Assembly (NCBI GenBank): GCA_011772475.1
Contig: WVZK01000143.1
Span: 56,436-89,377, forward strand
DNA length: 32,942 nucleotides
Source of the DNA: Candidatus Aminicenantota bacterium
GTDB taxonomy: Bacteria; Acidobacteriota; Aminicenantia; Aminicenantales; Aminicenantaceae
Direction: 5' to 3'
The notes beneath the pieces are model-generated. The model did not search any database and was not told where the DNA came from. It saw only the letters and a list, made by a program, of their open reading frames with translations. A program made the translations under genes and the position numbers. Below, one piece after another: positions 19,388 through 28,088 of this stretch. Within the stretch, counting starts at the first letter, position 1. The number at the start of each line of letters is the position of its first letter.

Positions 19388-19831
19388 TTGAAAAAACTAT
19401 TATTCCCTTCTTCAATTCTTGTCCTTCTTATGGGGATGATTAACTGCACTTCATACATGGATAAATATCATCAGGGCAGCCAAAAAATTCATTTTTACCA
19501 CGGTCAAAAACTCCAGGATAGATTTATTTCTATCCTAAATTTCACAACTGATGAAATTGAGTTTAAGATTAAAATAGCGTCAAGCCAGTACTATCTTTAC
19601 CACATAATTATAGATGAGGAAGAGGCGTGTATATCAGAAGGATGGTTTCCCACTTCTAAAATTAAAACCGAATTTTATACGGTCAGGATGAAAGCCAAAA
19701 AAGGGTTGAGCTTCCAGCCTGGAAAAAAGTATCGTTTATGCGTTGGTTTCCAGAATCCAGATCTTGTTTACTATCGTACGAACAAATATAAATGTTTTGT
19801 TGATTATGAGTTTGTCCTTCCCGAAGAATAA
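19388..19831 (+). CDS. Small putative lipoprotein
   Basis: TTG start gives LKKLLFPSSILVLLMGMINCTS with a lipobox; better than the track start at 19286. Confidence 0.55.
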   Translation: MKKLLFPSSILVLLMGMINCTSYMDKYHQGSQKIHFYHGQKLQDRFISILNFTTDEIEFKIKIASSQYYLYHIIIDEEEACISEGWFPTSKIKTEFYTVRMKAKKGLSFQPGKKYRLCVGFQNPDLVYYRTNKYKCFVDYEFVLPEE

Positions 19832-19974
19832 AACACAACTTCCCATAAAAAGCGAAATTACCAATATTTAAGTTGACAAGAATTGTCAAATTGTTTTTTT
19901 TAAAGAAACCTATTTAGGAACAAAAATGAGAGCTGGCCTTGGTCTTAGGCCCAAAAGATAAATTCTAAAAACTT

Positions 19975-20652
19975 CTATTGCTTTCGTTCCATGACGATTG
20001 CATCTACTTGGCAGGAGGTAACACAAAGCCCGCAGCCATAACATTTATCTATAGACCATCTTAACTTGTCATTATCCCATGTGCGAGCTTCGAAGACACA
20101 CCGCTCGATGCATGTTCCACAATCTGTACACTTCGTCGGATCAGTTCGAGCGATATACTCAGAACGAGCGATAAGATCTTTTCTTCCATAAGATTTTAAA
20201 AGTTGTAAGTCGTGGCAACAACAGGAACAACAACTACATAATGCAAACAGCTTATAATCTGGTTTGTAGAGGGTTAGGTGCACAAGTCCCCTTTCGTTGG
20301 CCTTGCTCAAGGCTGCCTTTGCTTCCTCCATAGAAATCTTTCGCCCCCTGCCCTCCTTCACATACTTATCCGCTGCCTCGTTCAGCATCAAGCATACATC
20401 CAAGGGATTCTTGCAGCGCTTATAATGGCCCCGGCAGAGACATTCGGTAAGAGCAAATGACTTCGAATTTCGGATGATTTCGATTGCCTGTTCCGTCGGC
20501 AACACCCACTGTTTTGCTTGTAAAGATTCATTAACAGGCACGACTTTGGAAGAGACCTCTATCAAATCCTCTCTCAACCACATTTCATAACGGCGTAATC
20601 TCTTTTCAAGAAATACGTCTTTTGGCTTTACAGCTTTATTTTTCCTCATCAT
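19975..20652 (-). CDS. 4Fe-4S dicluster ferredoxin-type protein
   Basis: CTDCGTCIERC and CYGCGLCVTSC, plus CSCCSCCC and CLCRGHYKRC. Confidence 0.88.
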   Translation of the reverse strand: MMRKNKAVKPKDVFLEKRLRRYEMWLREDLIEVSSKVVPVNESLQAKQWVLPTEQAIEIIRNSKSFALTECLCRGHYKRCKNPLDVCLMLNEAADKYVKEGRGRKISMEEAKAALSKANERGLVHLTLYKPDYKLFALCSCCSCCCHDLQLLKSYGRKDLIARSEYIARTDPTKCTDCGTCIERCVFEARTWDNDKLRWSIDKCYGCGLCVTSCQVDAIVMERKQ

Positions 20653-21611
20653 GACTCCATGTCCAGCGGAAGGGACTTTTTGGCTAGTAGCGCCCTCAAA
20701 TTCCTGGGCAAAATTTCATAATACGTAAGCATGCCCAGCTGCTCCAGCTTTTTGACCAAAGCTTTCGGCAGTTTTTCTATCGGCACTCTGTTCATAATGC
20801 AGGACGTCTCCTCCTTCGAAAAAGCACACGAATTTTCAATCCAATCCCTTTTGGCCTTATTTTCGGGACAGGACTGCTGGCAGTGCAGACAGCCAACTAA
20901 ACTGTTATGCCAGGAAGGTTTAAGCCAAAATGGGAAATCCAGCTTCCGTTCGTTGTGAAAAGTGATGCAGCGTTCAGCGTACAGAAGGAACCTTTCAGGA
21001 CAAATGGCTTGGGTGGGACAGTTTTTTTGACAGGATAAACAATGTCGGCAGCGCTCCATCATCCGTGGCTCAAGCCAGATATCCGCATCCGGAGGAAGGT
21101 CAGAATAAAATGCAGACAGTCTGAAATAACTCCCCATACCTCTGACATAAGCGATGTTGTTTTTTCCGTATTCCGCAAGTCCGCTGCAGACGGCAAGGAT
21201 TTTCAAAGGCAAAGCTGCTTTGGCAAAGCGGAAGTTCTGAGAAAGCGCATAGTCGTCTAGGATTTTAGCAACTTCAGCATCCGTTTCCTTAGAATAATTA
21301 GAAGGAATGAGAACCGGAGCCGTTGTATTGGTTAGGGTAAATGAAACCCTACGGTGAGGTTGAGGAGAGGCAACAACGATAATTGATTTGGCTCTGAGAA
21401 GATTGCCGGGCAAACGGAAGACGAAATCCCTCAGGTGTTCTTCGAATAAATCCCTATTCAACAGGCTGTGCTCACGCCATTCCGTCTGTTTTTGTTTGAG
21501 AGCCTTGACTCTCTTAACGGAGACGATTCGAGCTCTGTGACCTTTGTTTTCCAGCCTGCGATACAATTCTTGTGCTGGAGATACAAAATTTTTATGAACA
21601 AGTTTTGTCAC
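20649..21611 (-). CDS. QueG-like (epoxyqueuosine reductase-related) 4Fe-4S double-cluster protein
   Basis: CRHCLSCQKNCPTQAICPERFLLYAERCITFHNE, CLHCQQSCPENK, SGLAEYGKNNIAYV. Overlaps the downstream gene by 4 nt. Confidence 0.82.
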   Translation of the reverse strand: MTKLVHKNFVSPAQELYRRLENKGHRARIVSVKRVKALKQKQTEWREHSLLNRDLFEEHLRDFVFRLPGNLLRAKSIIVVASPQPHRRVSFTLTNTTAPVLIPSNYSKETDAEVAKILDDYALSQNFRFAKAALPLKILAVCSGLAEYGKNNIAYVRGMGSYFRLSAFYSDLPPDADIWLEPRMMERCRHCLSCQKNCPTQAICPERFLLYAERCITFHNERKLDFPFWLKPSWHNSLVGCLHCQQSCPENKAKRDWIENSCAFSKEETSCIMNRVPIEKLPKALVKKLEQLGMLTYYEILPRNLRALLAKKSLPLDMES

Positions 21612-21627
21612 TTCTCTTACCCTCCTT

Positions 21628-22731
21628 TCAGCTCATTTTTTCCTGTGCATGGTATTCATCAAGTGGCGGCAACTCATATCTCCTCCCTGTATTAAAAGAC
21701 TGCCTTTGGGATTCTTGTCCTTTAATTTGGGGCTTGAATATGATGGCCTTTTCAGAGTTTCGTTTATCCGCTGAATGACGTTTTTCTGATTTGCGGGAAA
21801 CTATGGCCAAAACACCTGCAACCATCAAAATTGTGGCCATAAGTATCCTTGGCGAAAGGGACTCGCCGCCGCCGAACCAACCCACAAAAACAGCGATGAT
21901 AGGATTCACAAAGGCATAAGTGGAAACCTGAGCTGGGGAAACCGTATTCAGGAGCCAAATGTAGGCTGTAAATCCTATAATCGAGCCGAATAAGACCAGA
22001 TAGAACAAAGATGCCAGAGACAAAAAGGACGCGGAGGCAAGAGCCTTGTGTTCCCCAGTCAGAAGACCGACTAAAACAAGAGCCATGCCACCGCAGAGCA
22101 TCATCATCCCAGAGGCCAAAAAAGGACTTTTCGGAAGACTCCCGTATTTTGAATAAACTGAGCCGAAACACCAGGAAATTGTTCCGAAAAGTAGGACCGC
22201 AGCTCCGGCAAGATCCACGGACTGCCCACCAAGAAGTTTTGTAGGCTCGACAATAAGCACCATTCCTAGAAAGCCGAGCGCAAGACCTAAAATCACACTT
22301 CTGCCTATCTTGCTAACAGGGGAGCGAAAATATGAGAGGAGTATCATCCAAATAGGTGTGGTGGCTACGATAAGAGCCGCAACTCCGGATGGAAGGACCT
22401 GTTCGCTCCACGCCAAGGCACCATATCCCCCAAAAAAAAGCAGGATGCCGATGACAACGGCTGTTTTCCATTGTTGGAGGCTGGGATTTGCCTGCCCCCG
22501 AAAACGCGCCAAAGAATATAGGACAATTCCAGCCGATAGAAACCGGCATCCCATCATAAAAAAGGGAGGTATGGTCTCGATTGCAAAGCGGATCGCGAGG
22601 TATGTCGTTCCCCAAATGACGTAGATGGCTGCAAAAGCTATAAATATCTTTATTTTTAAAGGAATGCCACTGGTTTTTTCCATGACCGAACTCCTGGTGA
22701 TGAAACTGTGTTTTCTTGTTGAAGCTATCAT
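21628..22731 (-). CDS. EamA/DMT-family transporter with charged C-terminal tail
   Basis: Ten hydrophobic segments; YVIWGTTYLAIRFAIETIPPFFMMGCRFLSAG. Confidence 0.9.
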   Translation of the reverse strand: MIASTRKHSFITRSSVMEKTSGIPLKIKIFIAFAAIYVIWGTTYLAIRFAIETIPPFFMMGCRFLSAGIVLYSLARFRGQANPSLQQWKTAVVIGILLFFGGYGALAWSEQVLPSGVAALIVATTPIWMILLSYFRSPVSKIGRSVILGLALGFLGMVLIVEPTKLLGGQSVDLAGAAVLLFGTISWCFGSVYSKYGSLPKSPFLASGMMMLCGGMALVLVGLLTGEHKALASASFLSLASLFYLVLFGSIIGFTAYIWLLNTVSPAQVSTYAFVNPIIAVFVGWFGGGESLSPRILMATILMVAGVLAIVSRKSEKRHSADKRNSEKAIIFKPQIKGQESQRQSFNTGRRYELPPLDEYHAQEKMS

Positions 22732-22741
22732 CTTAAACTCA

Positions 22742-22775
22742 ATATAACCTATTAAATTCTATTTGGTGGTTATAT
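22742..22775. promoter_or_regulatory. Operator-like dyad 1, ATATAACC-N18-GGTTATAT
   Basis: Perfect 8-bp arms, upstream of the EamA gene. Confidence 0.6.
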
Positions 22776-22787
22776 GTTACAGAAAAA

Positions 22788-22823
22788 ATTATAACCTGTC
22801 AAGCTTTTTTTGGTAGTTATAAT
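22788..22823. promoter_or_regulatory. Operator-like dyad 2, ATTATAAC-N20-GTTATAAT
   Basis: Overlaps the EamA promoter: minus TTGACA 22797-22802, N17, TAACAT 22774-22779. Confidence 0.6.
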
Positions 22824-22910
22824 AAAAAAGTTGGGATTAAAAGATGGGATGAACCGATTACTGCATTTCAGCCCCAGGAATATCGGCTCATGCTGGGAAA
22901 ACGGCTGAGC

Positions 22911-23555
22911 TTAAGCTGCCGCGGATTGCTCTTTTTGTCGTTTTCGGTAAAAGCGCTTCGCTTTTGCCCTGTTTCCACATTCCATCATATCGCACCATCG
23001 CCTGCTTCTATTCCGACTTTTATCCATAAAGAGATAGCCACAGCCCCTATCATCTGCACACTCTTTCACCCTCTCTAAACCATCCGAAGTCAACAACTCG
23101 GCGGCTGATCGAACGACCGGATCCAACATACAATCAAGCTCTCCTTTTTCCTTGCTTGTGCTCCATATGAAACCATCTTTCGTATGAACTAGCCGCGATT
23201 GCGCCATGGTTTTGGAAAGATTCAGGTTTATCACTGTCATATCCTTTTCTGCTGGAAGATTTCCTATGGATACATCAGAAAAGACGTGATAAATAGCTTC
23301 TCTCAATTCTATGGCCCGTTTCAGCACATCTTCTGCCCTGGATGGTTCCCTTTCTGCCTCGCTAATCAATTCTTGAGCTTCCTTTTCTGAAAGGATTTCC
23401 GATTGAAGTGCCCATTTTACAAGATCATTGTAGGTTTTAAGCTTTTCTTTGGGATGTTCACTTGCGTGCCATGGGGCTGTATTAGCAAAATCCAGGCACA
23501 ATTCCCTGTCTATTTGGCTTTGCCTAATGCTCGCAGAAATCCGATTTTCAATCAT
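22911..23555 (-). CDS. ABATE-domain CGNR zinc-finger transcriptional regulator
   Basis: ELCLDFANT N-terminus; CADDRGCGYLFMDKSRNRSRRWCDMMECGNRAKAKRFYRKR C-terminus. Confidence 0.92.
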   Translation of the reverse strand: MIENRISASIRQSQIDRELCLDFANTAPWHASEHPKEKLKTYNDLVKWALQSEILSEKEAQELISEAEREPSRAEDVLKRAIELREAIYHVFSDVSIGNLPAEKDMTVINLNLSKTMAQSRLVHTKDGFIWSTSKEKGELDCMLDPVVRSAAELLTSDGLERVKECADDRGCGYLFMDKSRNRSRRWCDMMECGNRAKAKRFYRKRQKEQSAAA

Positions 23556-23614
23556 TTAATTTTCCTTAAGCTAGCGGCTATCCGATCTGCCCGCTTATCC
23601 AAAACAATCATTGA

Positions 23615-23644
23615 ATAACCAATGTAAGTATAATAGTAGGTTAT
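23615..23644. promoter_or_regulatory. Operator-like dyad 3, ATAACC-N18-GGTTAT, on the regulator promoter
   Basis: Covers spacer and -10 of minus-strand TTGACA (23650-23655)-N17-TATACT (23627-23632). Confidence 0.6.
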
Positions 23645-23753
23645 AATATTGTCAAATGAAATCTATCTCATACCTGGTGGAATGACAAGAATTTAACTTG
23701 ACAGTCTCTGTCAAGTGATATCTTATTTGTATATCACAAGTAAGGAGGGCAGA

Positions 23754-24698
23754 ATGAAACATTTCATTAAAAGCTGGTTTTTTACTTTATTTTCCGTGTT
23801 TCTGCTTGTAGGATGTGTCACAAAAACAGAGCAGAAGGCCGAACAGGAACAAACCAGCCAACAACGACCTCCCATAATCGATATGCATTTACATGCTCAA
23901 GAAGCCATTTGGATGGAAACTTTGCCTCAATTTCCTTGGCCAGCCACAGGGCCAAAAACAGAAATTAAGGACATATCAGAATTGCTTCCACGAACAGTTG
24001 AAGAAATGAATAAATACAATATTGTGTTGGGCGTTCTTACTCAGGACAATCTTGACGAATTGTACAGATGGAAAGAATATGATTCAAGATTTATGCTTGG
24101 GGCAATGGTTGGAAACCCAAAGGCTGCTGATCTTGAGCGGATTACCAATGATTTTAAAAATGGTAAATTGGAAGTTGTAGGTGAAATAGCTTCCCAGTAT
24201 CACAATTATGCAGCTAATGATCCAGCATTAGATCCATTTTTTGCATTAGCTGAAGAATTTGACGCACCAGTACTCATTCACTGCATGGGAGCAGGAGGGG
24301 GTCTTCATTTCCCTATTGCCAAAGGTAATCCTCTCTTAGTGAGTGAGGTTATAAAAAAGCATCCGAAGCTTAAGATCTACATTGAAAATGCGGCCTGGCC
24401 TTTCTTAGAGGAAATCATTTCATTACTGTACATGTATCCGAATGTTTATGTCGATGTTTCCACGATAACTTGGGTCATTCCTAGAAATGTTTTTCACAGT
24501 TATCTAAAAGATTTGATGGATGCAGGTCTCGGAAAAAGAATAATGTTTGGCTCAGATCAGATGATCTGGCCTGAATCTATCGGTATGGCGATAGAAGCTA
24601 TTGAGTCAGCTGAATTTCTTACAGAAGAGGAGAAAAGGGATATCTTCTATAACAATGCGGCAAGGTTTCTGCGGCTGGAAGAAGAATTAGAGAAATAA
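23754..24698 (+). CDS. Lipoprotein amidohydrolase (amidohydro_2/TatD-like)
   Basis: Lipobox LLVGC, metal-binding IIDMHLHAQE, LIHCMG, RIMFGSDQMIWP; Shine-Dalgarno AAGGAGGG. Confidence 0.85.
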   Translation: MKHFIKSWFFTLFSVFLLVGCVTKTEQKAEQEQTSQQRPPIIDMHLHAQEAIWMETLPQFPWPATGPKTEIKDISELLPRTVEEMNKYNIVLGVLTQDNLDELYRWKEYDSRFMLGAMVGNPKAADLERITNDFKNGKLEVVGEIASQYHNYAANDPALDPFFALAEEFDAPVLIHCMGAGGGLHFPIAKGNPLLVSEVIKKHPKLKIYIENAAWPFLEEIISLLYMYPNVYVDVSTITWVIPRNVFHSYLKDLMDAGLGKRIMFGSDQMIWPESIGMAIEAIESAEFLTEEEKRDIFYNNAARFLRLEEELEK

Positions 24699-24719
24699 AA
24701 CTGTTTTTTGAATCGAGGG

Positions 24720-25028
24720 TTAGCGTGTCTCCTTCTTCAAAACAAAGCGTTTATCCGCACAGGAGACACAGATCTTATCGGCTTTACGAACGTTGGGCCT
24801 TTTTGCTGTGGCAATATGTGGTTCTCCACTTTCTGGCAATTCTTCAGCCCCTACGAACAGGCGTTGAATAACCAGATTGCACTTTTCTGGATTGTCTTTT
24901 CTTGTAGAACAGAGCATGTATACGCCCTTTATTTCTTCTCCTTCGGCTTTGTACCATAACCCACATCGATCACAGTAGCCAAGCACATCATATTGCTTCA
25001 CATCTTGGAGACAATATTTACATATCAT
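24720..25028 (-). CDS. Small zinc-ribbon-like hypothetical protein
   Basis: MICKYC...YCDRCGLWY...ICVSC with paired CxxC. Confidence 0.55.
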   Translation of the reverse strand: MICKYCLQDVKQYDVLGYCDRCGLWYKAEGEEIKGVYMLCSTRKDNPEKCNLVIQRLFVGAEELPESGEPHIATAKRPNVRKADKICVSCADKRFVLKKETR

Positions 25029-25096
25029 CTTTCATCTCCATTTCGGCTCTAAGAAAATTTTATTCCCAGGTGGACGTGAAGTCAAGGACTGGGGCT

Positions 25097-25160
25097 GGAA
25101 AAGATGGCCCGCTTGGAGAGACTCGAACTCGCGACCAGTCGGATAACCAACGAGGCATAT
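25097..25160 (-). pseudogene. tRNA remnant (3' half of a tRNA-Arg-like gene)
   Basis: 25097-25136 matches 29861-29900 (3' half and 3' flank of tRNA-Arg) at 35 of 40 positions; no D-arm or matching 5' acceptor strand. Confidence 0.6.
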
Positions 25161-25400
25161 TAAGTCCAAGGCATGTGGAAACACAAGAGAATATCAAATA
25201 TCCACTCCTAAAATTTTAAAAATAAATAAGTCAAGCTTTTTTACTATGAACTCGTCTAAATAATATGAATATCTACAAGTTTCTTGCACTCTGACGAAAA
25301 AGCATTTTAAAGGTAGATTCGATGTAGATATGTTGCATGCCTTACAAATTCCTAAGCCTCTTCCTTTTTTATCCGATCGATTATTTGTTGGAGTTTTGAA

Positions 25401-27785
25401 ATGTTTAAAAACTATCTAAAAATCACATTGAGAATCATAAAACGCTATAAAGGATATTCATTCATCAACATCACGGGACTTGCTGTGGGTTTGGCCTGCT
25501 GCATCTTGATCCTGTTGTGGGTCCGCAACGAGTTGAGCTACGACACGTTTCACGAAAAGGGGGAGCGGATTTTCAAAGTTACCATCGAATCACATCAGCC
25601 TGATGGCAGAATCGAACCGCTTTCAAGCACGCAATTTCCTTTAGCACCCGCCTTGAAAGAAAGATATCCGGATATTCAAGAAGCAACCAGAATCTTTAAG
25701 GCTAAGGCCCTAGTCAGGTATGGAGCTAAAGCCTTTAATGAAGACCGATTTTTCTTCACAAATCCTTCATTCTTCGAGATGTTCACATTTCCTCTTGTAA
25801 GAGGCAATCCTCAAACAGCATTATCCGGTGCCAATTCTATAGTGATCACTGAAAATATGGCACAAAAATATTTCGGCAATAAGGATCCCATCGGGAAAGT
25901 TTTGGCTGTCAATGTAAATAGAGATTTTGTTGTCACTGGTGTGATGAAGAATATACCGGCCAATTCTCATATTCAGTTTGATTTCCTGGTGCCTGGCGGA
26001 ATCTTAGAGAATTTAAGCAGGAAACGACTTCGGCAAGAATGGGATGCCAGCGGCCTTAATTCCTGGGGATCAACGTATGTAGACACCTATGTGATGACCC
26101 AGGAATTTTCGTCCTTTCTGGATGTGGAACAGAAGATCTCAGGGTTTTTGAAGGAAGTTGGTACTAGGCAGTTTCTAAGTAGGTGGATGTTAAGGATGCA
26201 GCCCCTTTTTCAGGTTTATCTATTTCCGATCAATGGAAGCAATACGGTTGTCAAATATTTGACCATTTTTACGATTATTGCTCTTGTTGTCTTGATGATT
26301 GCCTGCATCAATTTCATGAACCTGACCACTGCTCACTCTAGTAAAAGGGCACAGGAAATTGGGATGAGAAAAGTAGTTGGTGCCCGGAGAGGGGATATTG
26401 TCAAGCAGTTCGTTGGGGAGGCTTTTTTGATATCATTGGTTTCGTCCGGAGTGGCTGTTTTTCTAGTTTCTGTTTTTCTTCCTGTCTTTAATATCCTTTC
26501 AGGAAAACAACTCTCTTTTACAGATTCCGTCGATCTATCTCTGTTATTGGGGCTGCTTGGCATAACCGCCTTAGCCGGAGGATTGTCAGCCATTTATCCA
26601 GCTCTTTTTCTCTCCTCATTCAGACCGATTGAGATCTTAAAAGGATCATTAAGTTCGGGTTTGAAAAAAGCACTGTTTCGACGAGTCCTGGTCGTTGTCC
26701 AGTTTTCGCTTTCCATCATTTTCATCATCGGAACAATCGTCATCTACTCCCAACTCGAATACATGCGCAAAAAGGACTTGGGCTATAACAAAGAAAATCT
26801 CATCTATCTTTCACTCCAAGGTGATATTCAGAATAAATACCAGCTCTTAAAGAATGAACTGGTACAAAGTCCCAATGTCATGAGTGCCACAGCTAGCAAT
26901 GCGCTGCCTCTTTTTTTGGACACGGGTGCGGGAGGATTGGATTGGGAAGGAAAAGATCCAAAACTTGATGCTAGTTACAATTATGCATCGGTTGATTTTG
27001 ACTTTATTGATACCTTTCAGATGGAAATTGTATTAGGCAGAAATTTCTCAAAGGAAGTCATCTCCGATACCTCGAATTACATCCTGAACGAGACAGCGAT
27101 AAACGAAATGAGTTTAAGCGATCCTATAGGGAAATGGTTTAGTATGTGGGATATGGAAGGAAAGATTATCGGAGTGGTCAAGGACTTCAATTTCAAGCCC
27201 CTTCGTACGGGAATTAAACCATTAATTTTGACTCCGAAGGCAATGCCCTATACTTATCTCATCATTAGAATCCCTTCTAAGAATTACACATCAGCCATAA
27301 AGTATTTGGAGGGGGTATGGAAGAGGATCAATCCTGAATACCCATTCGATTATCATTTTCTGGATGAGGATTTCGATAGACTCTATTGGGATGAACAACG
27401 TCTAGGAAAGATCTTTGGCTATTTCTCATGCCTTGCCATCTTTATCGCCTGTCTCGGTTTGTACGGCCTGGCTGCATTTGTCGCTGAGCAGAAGACCAAA
27501 GAAATAGGTATCCGGAAAGTGTTGGGAGCTTCAATCTTAGGGATTACCGTCATGCTGTCTAAGGAATTCACCAAATGGGTATTGCTAGCAAATGTGATTG
27601 CATGGCCGGTTGCGTATTTTGTGATGCATATGTGGCTCCAGAACTTTGCTTATCGGACCCACATGAGGCTGTGGGCGTTTATCCTTTCAGCGGCCCTGAC
27701 TTTGATTATTGCCATTCTTACAGTCAGTTACCAATCCCTAAAAGCCGCAGCAGCAAATCCTGTGGACTCTTTGCGGAATGAATGA
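25401..27785 (+). CDS. FtsX/MacB-type ABC transporter permease, 794 aa
   Basis: FINITGLAVGLACCILILLWVRNELSYD, MRKVVGARRGDIVKQFVGEAFLIS, EIGIRKVLGASI; MacB periplasmic and two FtsX regions. Confidence 0.93.
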   Translation: MFKNYLKITLRIIKRYKGYSFINITGLAVGLACCILILLWVRNELSYDTFHEKGERIFKVTIESHQPDGRIEPLSSTQFPLAPALKERYPDIQEATRIFKAKALVRYGAKAFNEDRFFFTNPSFFEMFTFPLVRGNPQTALSGANSIVITENMAQKYFGNKDPIGKVLAVNVNRDFVVTGVMKNIPANSHIQFDFLVPGGILENLSRKRLRQEWDASGLNSWGSTYVDTYVMTQEFSSFLDVEQKISGFLKEVGTRQFLSRWMLRMQPLFQVYLFPINGSNTVVKYLTIFTIIALVVLMIACINFMNLTTAHSSKRAQEIGMRKVVGARRGDIVKQFVGEAFLISLVSSGVAVFLVSVFLPVFNILSGKQLSFTDSVDLSLLLGLLGITALAGGLSAIYPALFLSSFRPIEILKGSLSSGLKKALFRRVLVVVQFSLSIIFIIGTIVIYSQLEYMRKKDLGYNKENLIYLSLQGDIQNKYQLLKNELVQSPNVMSATASNALPLFLDTGAGGLDWEGKDPKLDASYNYASVDFDFIDTFQMEIVLGRNFSKEVISDTSNYILNETAINEMSLSDPIGKWFSMWDMEGKIIGVVKDFNFKPLRTGIKPLILTPKAMPYTYLIIRIPSKNYTSAIKYLEGVWKRINPEYPFDYHFLDEDFDRLYWDEQRLGKIFGYFSCLAIFIACLGLYGLAAFVAEQKTKEIGIRKVLGASILGITVMLSKEFTKWVLLANVIAWPVAYFVMHMWLQNFAYRTHMRLWAFILSAALTLIIAILTVSYQSLKAAAANPVDSLRNE

Positions 27786-28019
27786 AAATAGGATAAGACT
27801 CCTCAGACTGGCAACAACTGGCTCTTATTAAGAAGAATCCATTTTAATTCTGTGGACGTGCCGGGGACGAAAACGATCCTGGATTCCAGCTTCATTTCTC
27901 TGATTTCATGAAAAACAGCTAATAAAAATTTACAGGTAAACATAATAATACTTAGACGACACAAGCAAATGAAAATGTGACAGAATCGTACACACGGTTT
28001 TGAGTTAATTACATCGGGA

Positions 28020-28056
28020 AGGGGGTTGAATCTTCGTGATTCAGCCCTCTTTATTT
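28020..28056 (+). terminator. Rho-independent terminator-like hairpin
   Basis: AGGGGGTTGAATC-TTCGT-GATTCAGCCCTCT followed by TTATTTT. Confidence 0.65.
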
Positions 28057-28088
28057 TCGCGGTTTTAATTATTCGATTGTAATGGAAC

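Noticed and set aside
20180-20240. Cys-rich CSCCSCCC segment as a metallothionein-like domain
   Set aside because: Embedded in a ferredoxin-type Fe-S protein, so cluster or metal coordination within that family is the simpler reading.
26247-26262. GTCAAATATTTGAC perfect palindrome
   Set aside because: Lies inside the permease coding sequence (VVKYLTIF) and differs in orientation from the TTGACA...TGTCAA family.
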